A stretch of DNA of 64,000 nt from Spiribacter sp. 2438 (GCF_009676705.1 NZ_CP046046.1:1054001-1118000), one strand, 5' to 3'. Counted from the first letter of the stretch, positions 1-10,445 are shown. The notes: a model not told the origin generated them from the sequence alone. Translations and numbers: made by a program.

Positions 1-2
1 TC

Positions 3-2339
3 TTCGCGCGTCGAGGCCGCTATGAAAAGATCGGTGGCCTGGAGGTCGCGCGAATCGACGATGATGAGCGCATGGCGGAACTCCGGCGCAAAGTGAGCTC
101 AGGGCGCGCATTTGGCACTCGGGCCCAAATGATCAGCGCCGCCGAGGCCAAGGCGCGGTTCCCACTGCTGGAGGAGGACTGCATCCAGGGAGCCCTGTGG
201 GATCCCGATGCCGGTCTGGTCAAGCCGCGCTCTCAGGTGGTCTCGGGGGAGCTGGTGGACGAGGCGGTGGCCACTGGCGAACTGCAGGCCTGGCCGAACA
301 CCAGTTGCACCGGACTACAAGTTCAGGACGGACGAATTCGGGGGGTGGAGACCTCCCGCGGCCCGATTTCGGCGGACCATGTGGTGGTCTGCGCCGGGCT
401 CTGGGGCCGATTGATTGCGAACATGGCGGGGGAAGACCTCCCCATCATGCCGGTGGATCATCCACTGACTTACTTCGGGCCGTATGACGCCTTCGCCGGC
501 ACCGGCAAGGATATCGGTTATCCACTGCTCCGGGACCAGGGGAACTCGGCCTATCTGCGGGACACCGGCGATCCGGTGACCACGGAAGGGGGCCAGATCG
601 AGTGGGGCTATTACGAAGAGCGCGCGCCACGACTGGTGCACCCCAGAGACATCCTGGAGAAGGAAGAAGCCCGGCTGTCGCCCTCCCAGCGTGATCTGGA
701 CATGGAGGACATCATCGGTCCGCTGGAGCGCGCCATCGAGTTGACACCCATCTTGGCGGAGCTGGGATACGACGACAAGCGCTCGTTCAATGGGCTTTTG
801 CAGGTGACCGCCGATGGTGGTCCGTCCATTGGCGAATCGGCGGACGTCCGTGGGCTCTGGTACGCCGAATCGGTCTGGGTCAAAGATGGACCCGGCACCG
901 GAAAAGTGCTGGCCGACTGGATGACCGACGGCCTCACCGAACGCGACCACCACAGCATTGATGTGGCGCGTCACTATCCCTTCCAGCGAACCGAGTCCTA
1001 CATCGCGGAGCGCTGCTACGAGACCGCATTCAAGATCTATAACCCGCCGGTTCATAATCGGGAACCCTACACGGCGGCCCGCAACCTCCGGCAGAGCCCG
1101 TTCTATGAGCGAGAGCGCGATCTCGGCGCTCATTTCATGGAAGCGGCCGGTTGGGAGCGGGCTCATGGCTATGCCAGTAATGAGCCGCTCCTGGAAATTT
1201 ATGGCGACCGCATTCCGGTCCGGGAAAACGAGTGGGACAACCGCCATTTCTGGCGCGTTTCCAACGCCGAGCAACTCAAGCTGTCCGATGACGTGGGCAT
1301 GATCAATCTGTCCCACTTCTGCGTTATCGAGGTGAAGGGCTCGGATGCCGAGGCATTGATGGAATACGCCTGTGTGGCGCGCGTCGGCGGTGAGACGCCG
1401 GTGGGCAAGGGCATCTACACGCATTTTCTCGACCACGCGGGCGGTGTCGCGGCGGACCTCACGGTGCTGCGCCTTGGCTCCGACCATTACCGCATTGTCG
1501 ACGGCGGAGACACGGGGCATCGCGACCTGGTATGGCTTCGCCGACTGGCGGAATCCCGGAACGCCAAGGTGGCCATTGAGGATCGCACCGAAGATTTCGG
1601 CTGCCTGGGCGTATGGGGCCCCAATGCCCGTCAGCGCTTACAGTCCCTGGTGACTGATCCGTCCCGCCTTGAACCCGATGCCTTCCCTTTCGCCAGTTTT
1701 CAGGAACTCACCGTTGCGGGTATTTCAGTGCTGGCCTTTCGCATCTCCTATGTTGGCGAGCAGGGGTGGGAACTCCACTTCGCATATGACGACGGGCTGG
1801 CTCTCTGGGACGCGCTGTATTCCGCCAGCATCACCCCGGTGGGCATTGAAACCTACGCCAATAGCCGCCGGCTTGAAAAAAGCCTGCGGTTGCAGAATGC
1901 GGATTTATTGACCGAGTACAACCTGCTTGAAGCGGGGCTGGCCCGCCCTCGGGTCAAGCCCTGTGACTTTCACGGGCGTGACGCCTATCTCGCCCAGCGG
2001 CAACGCGAACAACAGCCCGCCTACCTTTGTACCCTTTCGATGACGGATAACCGGGACCAGCAGCGCGTCCCACGGTATCCGCTGGGCCATTGCCCGATCG
2101 TCGACCCGGACACCGGGCAAGTGCTGGTGGACAGCGTTGGTCGCCGCTCATACACCACCAGCATCGCCTATGGGCCCTCCGTTGGCCTGAATCTCATGCT
2201 GGCTTATCTGCCGGCCGCTTATTGCGAGGTTGGACGCCCCCTAAGAATGGAGTACTTCGACGAGCCGTATCCGGTTCGGGTGGAGGCGGTGGGCCATGTC
2301 CCCGTCTATGACATCGACAACGCCCGACCCCGGTGCTGA
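3..2339 (+). CDS. Dimethylglycine dehydrogenase-type FAD/GcvT fusion protein (5' partial)
   Basis: Oxidative demethylase that removes a methyl group from dimethylglycine (or a related N-methyl amino acid) and passes it to tetrahydrofolate, with electrons going to ETF. The reading frame is open from the first bases of the window, so the start and the FAD dinucleotide motif lie upstream; 778 residues are visible. The first ~320 residues are the DAO-type flavin domain, followed by the small FAO middle domain, then a GcvT-like folate domain and its C-terminal barrel. This order is typical of the DMGDH/sarcosine dehydrogenase family. Because a complete sarcosine oxidase lies downstream, dimethylglycine is the more likely substrate (inference). 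The convergent ETF-ubiquinone oxidoreductase supports an ETF-linked dehydrogenase rather than an oxidase. Confidence 0.85.
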   Translation, partial: FARRGRYEKIGGLEVARIDDDERMAELRRKVSSGRAFGTRAQMISAAEAKARFPLLEEDCIQGALWDPDAGLVKPRSQVVSGELVDEAVATGELQAWPNTSCTGLQVQDGRIRGVETSRGPISADHVVVCAGLWGRLIANMAGEDLPIMPVDHPLTYFGPYDAFAGTGKDIGYPLLRDQGNSAYLRDTGDPVTTEGGQIEWGYYEERAPRLVHPRDILEKEEARLSPSQRDLDMEDIIGPLERAIELTPILAELGYDDKRSFNGLLQVTADGGPSIGESADVRGLWYAESVWVKDGPGTGKVLADWMTDGLTERDHHSIDVARHYPFQRTESYIAERCYETAFKIYNPPVHNREPYTAARNLRQSPFYERERDLGAHFMEAAGWERAHGYASNEPLLEIYGDRIPVRENEWDNRHFWRVSNAEQLKLSDDVGMINLSHFCVIEVKGSDAEALMEYACVARVGGETPVGKGIYTHFLDHAGGVAADLTVLRLGSDHYRIVDGGDTGHRDLVWLRRLAESRNAKVAIEDRTEDFGCLGVWGPNARQRLQSLVTDPSRLEPDAFPFASFQELTVAGISVLAFRISYVGEQGWELHFAYDDGLALWDALYSASITPVGIETYANSRRLEKSLRLQNADLLTEYNLLEAGLARPRVKPCDFHGRDAYLAQRQREQQPAYLCTLSMTDNRDQQRVPRYPLGHCPIVDPDTGQVLVDSVGRRSYTTSIAYGPSVGLNLMLAYLPAAYCEVGRPLRMEYFDEPYPVRVEAVGHVPVYDIDNARPRC

Positions 2340-2360
2340 CCACCGGGCGTGAGTCGGTCA

Positions 2361-4010
2361 CTACATGTTGGGGTAGTTGGGTCCGCTGCCACCCTCCGGT
2401 GTGACCCAGGTGATGTTCTGAGTCGGATCCTTGATATCGCAGGCTTTGCAGTGGATACAGTTCTGGGCATTGATCTGGAGACGCTGGCTGCTGTCGTCAT
2501 CCGTGACAATCTCGTAAACCCCCGCCGGGCAGTACCGCTGAGCGGGTTCATCGTAGTGGATGAGATTGTGGGTGACGGGGATTGCCGGATCCGCCAGCCG
2601 CAAATGGCCCGGCTGATCTTCTTCGTGATGAATGTTTGTCAGATAAATGCTGCTGTTGCGGTCAAAGGTCAGGACGCCGTCCGGCGCCGGATAGTCGGGT
2701 TTCGGTGCATCGGCGGCGGATAACAGGGTCTGGTGATCGCTGTGTTGATGACGCAGCGTCCAGGGCAGCCGGCCGCGGAAGAGTTTCAGATCGATACCCG
2801 CATAGAGGCTGCCCAGCAGCATGCCCCAGCGTGCCGTCGCCGGGCGAAGGTTGCGCGCGGCTTTCAGCTCGTCATGCACCCAGGACGCCTCGTATCGGCG
2901 GGGGTAGCTGGTCAGTGTCTCCGGGGCCAGGTCCCCTTCCGCCAGGGCTTCCGCCGCCGCCTCCGCGGCAAGCATCCCGGTCTTCATGGCGGTGTGATTG
3001 CCCTTGATTTTGGGCACATTGAGAAAGCCGGCGGCACAGCCAATGAGGGCGCCGCCGGGAAATGTCAGGTCCGGGACCGACTGAAGACCGCCCTCATTAA
3101 GCGCCCGCGCCCCATAACTCAGCCGGCGCCCGCCGGAGAGCATCGGCCGAATGGCCGGATGCGTTTTGAATCGCTGGAACTCCTTGAAGGGGTCGAGATG
3201 GGGGTTGCGGTAATCGAGACCCACCACATACCCCACATACGCCTGATTATCCTCCAGGTGATAGACGAAGGATCCTCCCCAGGTTCGGTTATCCATGGGC
3301 CAGCCAGCCGTGTGCAGGACCCATCCCGGCCGATGCTGCGACGGCTCCAGCTCCCAGAGCTCCTTGAAGCCGATACCGTAGGTCTGAGGATCGACTCCCG
3401 CCCGCAGCCCGAAACGAGCTTCCAGTTGCCCGGAGAGATGACCGCGACATCCCTCGGCGAACAACGTGTAGGTGGCGTGCAATTCAATGCCGGGGGCGTG
3501 TCCTGGCTTGGCCCGGCCCTGCCGATCGACTCCCATGTCACCGGTGGCGACCCCCTGAACCCGCCCCTGATCATCGAACAGTACTTCCGCCGCTGCGAAT
3601 CCGGGGTAAATTTCGACGCCAAGGGCCGCGGCCCGCTCGGCAAGCCAGCGGCAGACGTTGCCCATGGAAACGATGTAATTGCCTTCATTGCGTAACTGCC
3701 GGGGTAACAGCGGCAAAGGCACCCGCAAGGAGCGATGCTGACCAAGCAGCAGGAACGATTCCTCCGTGACCGGAGTGTTCAGTGGCGCTCCCTCCGCGGA
3801 CCAGTCAGGCAGGAGCTCATCAAGCGCCCTGGGCTCAAGCACCGCGCCGGAGAGAATGTGAGCACCCACTTCGGAGCCCTTCTCGAGCACACACACTTGT
3901 ATTTCCCGTCCGTCGGCGAGCGCGAGCTGCCGCAGCCGGATGGCCGCCGACAGGCCGGCAGGACCCGCCCCCACGATCACGACATCGTATTGCATCGAAT
4001 CCCGGGTCAT
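2361..4010 (-). CDS. Electron transfer flavoprotein-ubiquinone oxidoreductase
   Basis: Membrane-associated FAD/4Fe-4S enzyme that moves electrons from reduced ETF to ubiquinone. The 549-residue protein has the dinucleotide motif GAGPAG at residues 14-19. Four C-terminal cysteines fit the cluster ligands: C494, then C518, C521 and C524 in NCIHCKACDIKDP. The open frame extends to 4079, but the ATG at 4010 has a GGAG ten bases upstream and begins just before the FAD motif, so it is preferred. It is convergent with the dimethylglycine dehydrogenase gene, 21 bp apart, and would take up that enzyme's electrons. No etfAB genes are in the window. Confidence 0.95.
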   Translation of the reverse strand: MTRDSMQYDVVIVGAGPAGLSAAIRLRQLALADGREIQVCVLEKGSEVGAHILSGAVLEPRALDELLPDWSAEGAPLNTPVTEESFLLLGQHRSLRVPLPLLPRQLRNEGNYIVSMGNVCRWLAERAAALGVEIYPGFAAAEVLFDDQGRVQGVATGDMGVDRQGRAKPGHAPGIELHATYTLFAEGCRGHLSGQLEARFGLRAGVDPQTYGIGFKELWELEPSQHRPGWVLHTAGWPMDNRTWGGSFVYHLEDNQAYVGYVVGLDYRNPHLDPFKEFQRFKTHPAIRPMLSGGRRLSYGARALNEGGLQSVPDLTFPGGALIGCAAGFLNVPKIKGNHTAMKTGMLAAEAAAEALAEGDLAPETLTSYPRRYEASWVHDELKAARNLRPATARWGMLLGSLYAGIDLKLFRGRLPWTLRHQHSDHQTLLSAADAPKPDYPAPDGVLTFDRNSSIYLTNIHHEEDQPGHLRLADPAIPVTHNLIHYDEPAQRYCPAGVYEIVTDDDSSQRLQINAQNCIHCKACDIKDPTQNITWVTPEGGSGPNYPNM

Positions 4011-4123
4011 GGCGCTCGTCTCCGCGGCCACCGAATGCTCTACCAGCGCCTGTTGCAGTCGCGCTGCTAGTCTGTACAAGCCAGAGTATGGAAATGACGG
4101 GGTTGAAGCGGTTTCCCGAGAAC

Positions 4124-4141
4124 GCCGCTCAACACAGCGGC
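4124..4141. promoter_or_regulatory. Inverted repeat in the divergent ETF-QO / gbdR-like promoter region
   Basis: Perfect 6-bp arms (GCCGCT/AGCGGC) around a 6-bp centre lie in the 262-bp space between the divergently transcribed ETF-QO gene and the AraC regulator. It could be a regulator site. No other strong signal was seen in this space. Confidence 0.25.
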
Positions 4142-4272
4142 AGCGACACGGATCGATATCCCTGTGGCAGGCTGACGCTTAATGGAAGCAGCGAGTCGCC
4201 GTCGGGCAAGTCAAGTTGACGGACTCAGCGGACGATCATGACGGGTGCATCGGGAATCGAACTGGAGCGACA

Positions 4273-5328
4273 ATGGCCGATACCGCCTTCCCTTACCGTT
4301 GCGTCTTCGTTTTGCTGCCGGATTATTCCCAGCTACCCTTCGCGGCGGCTATCGAACCGTTGCGCATGGCTAACCACATCAGTGAGCGCAATCTTTTCGA
4401 CGTGAGTGTGGCGTCTGTGGATGGGCAACCGGTCCGTGCCAGTAACGGGGTACGCACGGCCGTGGACCACGCCATCGGGTCTGACCCACCGGCGGATCTG
4501 GTCATGATTTGCGGCGGTCTGAATATCGAAACCCTGAACGATCGTGAGCTCAGTGCCTGGCTGCGACGTCTGGCCCGCCGTCAGGTGAATCTGGGGGCCG
4601 TGTGCACTGGCAGCTTCCTGCTGGCTCAGTCCGGCGTCATGGATGGTTATCGCTGCACGCTGCATTGGGAACATATCTCGGGGGTTCGCGAGACGATGCG
4701 GTTCCCCCGCACGGAATTCACCCCGGAGTTATTCGTCATCGACCGCGATCGCCTGACCGCCTCCGGGGGGGTGGCTCCGCTGGACATGATGCTGCACTTG
4801 ATCACCCGTCAGCACGGCATCGAGCTGGCGGAGGCCGTCTCGGAGGAAGCCATCCATGAACGGATTCGCGAACTCAGCGATTTGCAGCGGGTGCCTCTGC
4901 GCGTGCGACTGGGCACCAGTCAGCCCAAGCTCGTCGAAGTGGTTACGCTAATGGAATCCAATATTCATGAACCGTTGTCCCTGGACGAGCTGGCCACCTA
5001 TGCCAACACTTCCCGCCGGCAATTGGAGCGGCTCTTCCGCCGCTACCTGGGCTGCACGCCAACCCGTTACTACCTGGAATTGAGACTGACACAGGCCCGC
5101 CAACTCCTGTTGCAAACCAACCTCCCGATCACGGAAATTGCCATGGCCTGCGGGTTTGTTTCGCCCCCCCACTTCACCAAGTGCTATCACGACCGGCATG
5201 GGCACTCCCCCAGCGCCGAACGACGAGCACGGCGCGACCGACTCTCCACCGTCTCCGTCAGTTTGGGACCGGAGTCCGTGCCCGCGGTTCTTCCCGATCC
5301 ACCAGAAGCCGAAGACTCAACCCTTTAA
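4273..5328 (+). CDS. GbdR-like transcriptional regulator (DJ-1/PfpI domain plus AraC HTH)
   Basis: Transcription factor of the GlxA/GbdR type, 351 residues: an N-terminal class I amidotransferase-like ligand domain (about 1-190; GAVCTGSFLLA is the degenerate nucleophile elbow) and a C-terminal double helix-turn-helix AraC domain (about 225-325; the SLDELA..ANTSRRQLERLF and ITEIAMACGF signatures are present). In Pseudomonas, GbdR senses betaine/dimethylglycine and activates the betaine, dimethylglycine and sarcosine operons. The same role here is inferred from the neighbours. The open frame starts at 4216, but ATG 4273 has GGAG seven bases upstream. Its stop overlaps the stop of convergent soxG by a few bases. 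Confidence 0.85.
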   Translation: MADTAFPYRCVFVLLPDYSQLPFAAAIEPLRMANHISERNLFDVSVASVDGQPVRASNGVRTAVDHAIGSDPPADLVMICGGLNIETLNDRELSAWLRRLARRQVNLGAVCTGSFLLAQSGVMDGYRCTLHWEHISGVRETMRFPRTEFTPELFVIDRDRLTASGGVAPLDMMLHLITRQHGIELAEAVSEEAIHERIRELSDLQRVPLRVRLGTSQPKLVEVVTLMESNIHEPLSLDELATYANTSRRQLERLFRRYLGCTPTRYYLELRLTQARQLLLQTNLPITEIAMACGFVSPPHFTKCYHDRHGHSPSAERRARRDRLSTVSVSLGPESVPAVLPDPPEAEDSTL

Positions 5329-5909
5329 TGCCCTTCCAGTCGCGTCACTGCTGTTTCCAGCCAGGTCCAGAGGTAACGCGCCATGCTGCGACGAACGTAG
5401 ACCAGCAATCGCTCCGCTGACTCCGGGACGATAATGACCGAAGCATGCGCCAATCGGGTCTGTGCACAGCCGCCTTCACCCAGAGCGGGGCTCGATGGAT
5501 CCAGCGGACAGCCTGCCGCCAGCAGCCAGCGACCCGCACCGCCCTCAACGGCGACCTTCGCCAGGCCATCGCCAACAGCACACAATCGTGCCTCCTCTGG
5601 CAGCAAACCCCGCAGGTTGGTCTCGGTTGCTGAATCCGCCGGGTCGGGCATGACGACGAGCCATTCATCCGGGCCAAGCCACAGAATTCGTCCCCGGGCA
5701 CCGTTCGATTGGGTATTTGGCACCAGTGGCCGAGGCGCTCCCAACCAGTCCTTCAGTGCGGCATCAATGGCATCGGCTGCGGGATCGGCGCGCAGGTTGA
5801 AAGCCGCCGCGCTGGGCAGCCCGGTCAGACAAACCCCCGGCCCATCCAGCACTCGCCCATCCAGCGGGCCCTGACGGGTCAGTGGCCGGCCATTGGTCAG
5901 TTCAGACAT
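5325..5909 (-). CDS. soxG: Sarcosine oxidase gamma subunit
   Basis: Small subunit (194 residues) of heterotetrameric sarcosine oxidase, which oxidises sarcosine to glycine with transfer of the methyl carbon to tetrahydrofolate. The family is recognised by the central ILWLGPDEWLVV stretch and the C-terminal RSMARYLWTWLE segment. It is the last gene of soxB-D-A-G; its ATG lies 8 bp inside the 3' end of soxA, implying translational coupling. The 3' end meets the convergent regulator gene with a 4-bp overlap. Confidence 0.92.
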   Translation of the reverse strand: MSELTNGRPLTRQGPLDGRVLDGPGVCLTGLPSAAAFNLRADPAADAIDAALKDWLGAPRPLVPNTQSNGARGRILWLGPDEWLVVMPDPADSATETNLRGLLPEEARLCAVGDGLAKVAVEGGAGRWLLAAGCPLDPSSPALGEGGCAQTRLAHASVIIVPESAERLLVYVRRSMARYLWTWLETAVTRLEGH

Positions 5910-8859
5910 GCTGCCGCCTTCCCTGCGGATCGTACTGCCCCGGGGAGGTCACCGTGAGCGGTATCGCACCGGCTTCGAGATCCCAGGCATAGAGCCGCTC
6001 CCCGTGGCGATCCCGCCCGCCATTCACAAAACCGAGGGCAAAAGCATGGCCCAGACGGGGGGCGTGATAGCTCGAGGTCACCCAGCCTTCCATCGCCGTT
6101 CGCCCTGACGTCGCCGCCCGGGAAGCGGCAATAATCTGCGCCCCCTCCGGAATGATCTGACGGGAGTCCTCGGGCCGCAACCCGACCCACTGCGGTCGGT
6201 CGTACCGCTGCAATTCGCGACGGGCCAGGGAGCGTTTGCCAAGGCAGTCCTTGCGATGGCTCACCATGGCGGCCATGCCCAGATCAATCGGGCTAATGGA
6301 GCCATCGGTGTCCTGGCCCACAATAATGAAACCCTTTTCGGCCCGCATGACGTGCATCGCCTCCGTGCCATAAGGCGTGGCTCCATAGGCGGCACCGGTT
6401 TCGAAGACGGCCTCCCATAGCGACTGGCCGTAGTCGGCCGGAACACTGATTTCGAAACCCAGTTCGCCGGTAAAACTCACCCGCTGAACCCGGGCCGGCA
6501 CTCCGGCGACCCGTCCGGTCCGAAAGCTCATGAAGCCGAAGGCGGCGGGATCCAGATGGATATCGGTGCCCAAGCCCCGGAGCAGCGCGCGACTGTTGGG
6601 GCCGGCCAGGGAGACGGTGGCCCACTGGTCAGTGACCGACGTCAAATGGACATCCAGATCCAGCCATTCAGTCTGTAACCACTGCTCAAGCCAGGCCATG
6701 ACGCGGGCAGCGCCGCCGGTGCTGGTGGACATCAGATAATGCGATTCGCCCAATCGGGCGGTGACGCCATCGTCCAGTACCATGCCGTTCTCATCCAGCA
6801 TCAGGCCATACCGGCAGCGGCCGATGGCCAGCTTCTGCCAGTTGTTGATGTACACCCGCTCCAGCAAGGTCACCGCATCGGGGCCCTGAATTTCGATCTT
6901 GCCCAGCGTGGAATAATCGAGCACCCCGACTCCATCCCGAGTGGCCAGACACTCCCGCGCCACGGCGGCTTCCATGTCCTCCCGGTCGACGGGGTAGTAA
7001 CGGGCTCGCTTCCACTGGCCCACATCCTCAAAGACTGCGCCCTGATCGACATGGCATTCGTGCATCGGCGTGACCCGAATCGGGTCGAAGAGCGCGCCGG
7101 TGTCTCCGCCCACGAGCGCCCCGAAGGTAGCTGGCGTCCAGGCCGGTCGATAGGTGGTGGTGCCAACTTCCGCCGGATGGCTGCCCAGCATGTCGCTCAC
7201 GACACCCAGCCCGAGGATGTTGCCCAGCTTGCCCTGATCGGTACCAAATCCCAGCACGCTGTAGCGCTTGACGTGTTCGATGGACCGATACCCCTCGCGC
7301 AGAGCCAGACCCAGGTCACTGACCTTGACGTCGTTCTGCAGATCAACAAATGCCGGTCCTTTGCCAGGAACCGCCCAGAAAGGTTCCAGGGAGGCGGGCC
7401 CCGGTTCGGCGCCTTCAATGACCGGCGGCTCGATGTCGATGGGATCATGCCCCAGCTTCCGGCTGACCTGACGGGCTTTGGCGAGAGCTTCCGAGAGGGC
7501 GGTTGGCGGATCGAATGTGCCCGCCATTGCACCCAGGGTGACAACGCCAGGAAGGTCATCGGCGGGGACGAATGATGCCAGATCATCCCGCCACACCAGA
7601 CCGCCACGGGCATGGGAGTGGAGGTGCACCGACGGGTTCCACCCACCGGACAACGCCAGCAAGTCGCAGTCGAGGGAGACGCGCCGGCCATCGATATCCT
7701 GAACGGTCATTCCGCGAACCCGCAAACGACCGCGGGTATCCACAACCGTTGCACCCTGATAGACGGCCATCCCGGAATCCTGGGCTTGTAATGCCTCCAA
7801 GGAAGCGCTTGTCCGCCTATCTACAACGACCACCTCAGCCCCCGCCCGTTGCAGGCTCTCCGCGGTGGCATAAGCCGAATCATTATTGGTGAACACCACG
7901 GCCTGCCGGCCGGGCAGCACCGCATAGCGACGGATATATTCCCGAACGGCCGAGGCCATCATGATCCCCGGGCGATCATTGTTGGGGAATGCGATCGGCC
8001 GCTCGATGGCACCAGTGGCCAGGACCAGGTGCTCACAGCGGATTTTCCAGAACCGCTCTCTCACCGGCGCCGCCTGATCAAGGTCTTCCAGCCGCTGAAT
8101 GGCGCCCAGAAATCGCTGGTCGTAATGACCGAACACGCTGGTGGCGGGCAACAGCCGAACATGGGGCATGGCCCTTAACTCTCCAACCACGCCGGCCACC
8201 CAATCCGCCGCGGGCTGGCCATCCAGCCGAGCATCGCTTGCCAGCAAGCCCCCTCCGAAGACCGCCCCCTCATGGGCCAGAGTCAAGGGGACGCCATTGC
8301 GGCCGAGGGCCAGCGCCGTCATCAAACCGGCGGCACCGCCGCCGACAACGAGGACACGACAATGCAGATCCCGCTTCTCGTAGTCGTCCGGATCCGGTCC
8401 ATCCGGGACTTGTCCCATGCCGGCAGCAGGCCGGATCAGACGCTCATAGCGCTCCCACCAACCGGTGGGACCCATGAAGGTCTTGTAATAAAAGCCCGCC
8501 GGCATCAGTGCCGACAGGCGGTCGAAGAGGGCCATGCCGTCAAAACCCAGCCTTGGCCAGCCATTCACCGAACGAGCGCTCAGCCCCTCTCGCAGAGCCA
8601 CTTGGGTAGCGCGCTGATCAGCGAGGGCCCGAGGTCCTTCTCCGATCTGCAGCAGAGCGTTGGGCTCCTCCGGACCCCGACCAACGATGCCCCGGGGGCG
8701 ATGCAGTTTGATACTCCGGTTGACCAGATGAATTCCATTCGCCAACAGCGCCGAGGCCAGCGTGTCGCCTCCATAGCCCTGCAGCACCTGACCGTTGAAA
8801 GTGAAATTCAGAGGTTGGTCGCGATCGATTAGACCGCCGACGGGCAGGCGGGCTTTCAC
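5902..8859 (-). CDS. soxA: Sarcosine oxidase alpha subunit
   Basis: Large subunit (985 residues). It has an N-terminal 2Fe-2S-ferredoxin-like domain without cluster cysteines (about 15-100), an NAD-binding pyridine nucleotide-disulphide oxidoreductase domain (VVGGGAAGLMTALALG near residue 175), and C-terminal GcvT folate-binding and barrel domains (about 600-980). The domain order and length match the family. Translation starts at a GTG whose GTGA overlaps the soxD stop; AGGAG lies upstream. It forms formaldehyde-level C1 on folate, linking it to the formate-THF ligase and formate dehydrogenase downstream. Confidence 0.95.
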   Translation of the reverse strand: MKARLPVGGLIDRDQPLNFTFNGQVLQGYGGDTLASALLANGIHLVNRSIKLHRPRGIVGRGPEEPNALLQIGEGPRALADQRATQVALREGLSARSVNGWPRLGFDGMALFDRLSALMPAGFYYKTFMGPTGWWERYERLIRPAAGMGQVPDGPDPDDYEKRDLHCRVLVVGGGAAGLMTALALGRNGVPLTLAHEGAVFGGGLLASDARLDGQPAADWVAGVVGELRAMPHVRLLPATSVFGHYDQRFLGAIQRLEDLDQAAPVRERFWKIRCEHLVLATGAIERPIAFPNNDRPGIMMASAVREYIRRYAVLPGRQAVVFTNNDSAYATAESLQRAGAEVVVVDRRTSASLEALQAQDSGMAVYQGATVVDTRGRLRVRGMTVQDIDGRRVSLDCDLLALSGGWNPSVHLHSHARGGLVWRDDLASFVPADDLPGVVTLGAMAGTFDPPTALSEALAKARQVSRKLGHDPIDIEPPVIEGAEPGPASLEPFWAVPGKGPAFVDLQNDVKVSDLGLALREGYRSIEHVKRYSVLGFGTDQGKLGNILGLGVVSDMLGSHPAEVGTTTYRPAWTPATFGALVGGDTGALFDPIRVTPMHECHVDQGAVFEDVGQWKRARYYPVDREDMEAAVARECLATRDGVGVLDYSTLGKIEIQGPDAVTLLERVYINNWQKLAIGRCRYGLMLDENGMVLDDGVTARLGESHYLMSTSTGGAARVMAWLEQWLQTEWLDLDVHLTSVTDQWATVSLAGPNSRALLRGLGTDIHLDPAAFGFMSFRTGRVAGVPARVQRVSFTGELGFEISVPADYGQSLWEAVFETGAAYGATPYGTEAMHVMRAEKGFIIVGQDTDGSISPIDLGMAAMVSHRKDCLGKRSLARRELQRYDRPQWVGLRPEDSRQIIPEGAQIIAASRAATSGRTAMEGWVTSSYHAPRLGHAFALGFVNGGRDRHGERLYAWDLEAGAIPLTVTSPGQYDPQGRRQHV

Positions 8860-9125
8860 GGCTTCTCCTGATCCATTGGCCAGGTGGCGCGAATTTCATA
8901 GCTCACGGTATGGCGTTCCGCCTTGAACCAGCGGCGGCAGCCATGGACATGAACCCATTGCTCGCAATGCCAGCCCCGTGGGTTGCTTCGCATGAACACA
9001 TAATCGGCCCATTCCGCATCGCTGACTGCCTCCGGGTCTGCCGGCCTCTGGATGTCGGCCTCGCCCCCATAGCTGAACTCGCTCTCATCCCGTGGTCCGC
9101 ACCACGGACAGTGAATCATCAACAT
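8856..9125 (-). CDS. soxD: Sarcosine oxidase delta subunit
   Basis: Small zinc-binding subunit (89 residues) of sarcosine oxidase. The expected cysteine/histidine ligands are visible in CPWCGPR near the N-terminus and HCEQWVHVHGCRRWF near residues 52-66. A longer open frame exists, but this ATG lies one base after the soxB stop, gives the usual length and starts right before the zinc motif. Its TGA overlaps the GTG of soxA. Confidence 0.95.
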   Translation of the reverse strand: MLMIHCPWCGPRDESEFSYGGEADIQRPADPEAVSDAEWADYVFMRSNPRGWHCEQWVHVHGCRRWFKAERHTVSYEIRATWPMDQEKP

Positions 9126-9126
9126 G

Positions 9127-10377
9127 CTAATGCGCCACCGCTGCGGCACCGTGCTCGTCCACCAGCGCCCCGCTATGAAAGCGCTCGAGGGAGAAAGGTG
9201 CGTTGATTTCATGGGGTTCGCCGGTGGCCAGGGTATGCGCGAAGACCCAGCCGGAACCCGGCGTCGCCTTGAAGCCGCCCGTTCCCCAGCCCACGTTGAA
9301 AAACAGCCCCTCCACCGGGGTTCGGCCGATGATGGGACTGGCGTCTGGTGCGGTATCCACAATTCCGCCCCAGTGGCGAAGCATTCTCAGTCGGCTGAAA
9401 ATCGGATAGAGCTCGATGAGGGCACTGAGGAAATGTTCAATGGTCTGAAAACTGCCCCGGTTTCCGTACCCGGTGTAGGCGTCAATACCGGCGCCAATAA
9501 CCAATTCTCCTTTATCAGACTGGCTCACATAGACGTGGACCGCGTTGGACATGACCACCGTGTTCAGGATCGGTTTGAGCGGTTCGGACACCAGAGCCTG
9601 CAGGGGGTGACTTTCGATCGGCAGGCGAAAGCCGGCCATTTCAGCAAGCACGCCCGCATGTCCGGACACCACCGCCCCAACCCGATCGGCCTCGATGGCC
9701 CCCCGGGACGTCTCCACACCCACCACCTGGCCGTTCTCACGGCGGATGCCCGTCACCTCGCAGTTTTCAATGATATCAACGCCCAGGGCGTCCGCCGCCC
9801 GCGCATAGCCCCAGGCCACCGCATCATGGCGGGCGATCCCGGCTCTCGGCTGCCAGGAGGCCCCCAGCACCGGGTAACGGGCCTCCGGCGAGGTGTTGAT
9901 AAACGGGACCAGGCGCTTCACTCCGTCCGTGTCCAGCACCTCACCATCAATACCATTCAGTCGATTGGCATTGACTCGCCGGCGGATATCTCGCATGTCC
10001 TGCAGCGTGTGGCCAAGGTTCAGAACCCCACGCTGGCTGTACATGACGTTGTAGTTCAAGTCCTGAGACAGGCCTTCCCAAAGCTGAAGGGATTTTTCGT
10101 AAAGCGCCGCCGATGCATCCCACAGGTAGTTGGAACGGACAATGGTGGTATTGCGACCAGTATTGCCACCGCCGATCCAGCCCTTTTCAAGGACGGCCAC
10201 ATCGCGAATTCCGTGAACACTGGCCAGATAATAGGCGGTTGCCAGTCCGTGGCCTCCTCCGCCAACAATGATGACGGAATAGCGGCGCTTTGGCGTCGCC
10301 TCGCGCCAGGCCGGCTGCCAGCCACGATGGCCGCTGAGCGCGTGGCGAGCCAAGGATAAAATGGAGTAACGCTGCAT
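9127..10377 (-). CDS. soxB: Sarcosine oxidase beta subunit
   Basis: Catalytic subunit (416 residues) with a DAO-type FAD domain: GGGGHG at residues 39-44 is the dinucleotide motif, and the C-terminal part ([30 protein letters not shown]) is typical of SoxB. The ATG at 10377 gives the canonical MQRYS N-terminus. An upstream in-frame extension to 10503 is unlikely because it would run through the intergenic promoter region. First gene of the soxBDAG operon, divergent from a MetF-like gene. Confidence 0.95.
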   Translation of the reverse strand: MQRYSILSLARHALSGHRGWQPAWREATPKRRYSVIIVGGGGHGLATAYYLASVHGIRDVAVLEKGWIGGGNTGRNTTIVRSNYLWDASAALYEKSLQLWEGLSQDLNYNVMYSQRGVLNLGHTLQDMRDIRRRVNANRLNGIDGEVLDTDGVKRLVPFINTSPEARYPVLGASWQPRAGIARHDAVAWGYARAADALGVDIIENCEVTGIRRENGQVVGVETSRGAIEADRVGAVVSGHAGVLAEMAGFRLPIESHPLQALVSEPLKPILNTVVMSNAVHVYVSQSDKGELVIGAGIDAYTGYGNRGSFQTIEHFLSALIELYPIFSRLRMLRHWGGIVDTAPDASPIIGRTPVEGLFFNVGWGTGGFKATPGSGWVFAHTLATGEPHEINAPFSLERFHSGALVDEHGAAAVAH

Positions 10378-10445
10378 GGTTATAACCTGATTGTGGGCCA
10401 CCCTCGGGGCTGTTTTCATGACGACCCCGGATTTGCCGTTGACGA

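Noticed and set aside
315-1520. 401-codon open frame antisense to the dimethylglycine dehydrogenase gene
   Set aside because: Shadow of a GC-rich gene; no recognisable domain and the opposite strand encodes a clear family protein.
9124-10359. 411-codon open frame antisense to soxB
   Set aside because: Runs across the soxB coding region with no domain; typical high-GC antisense frame.
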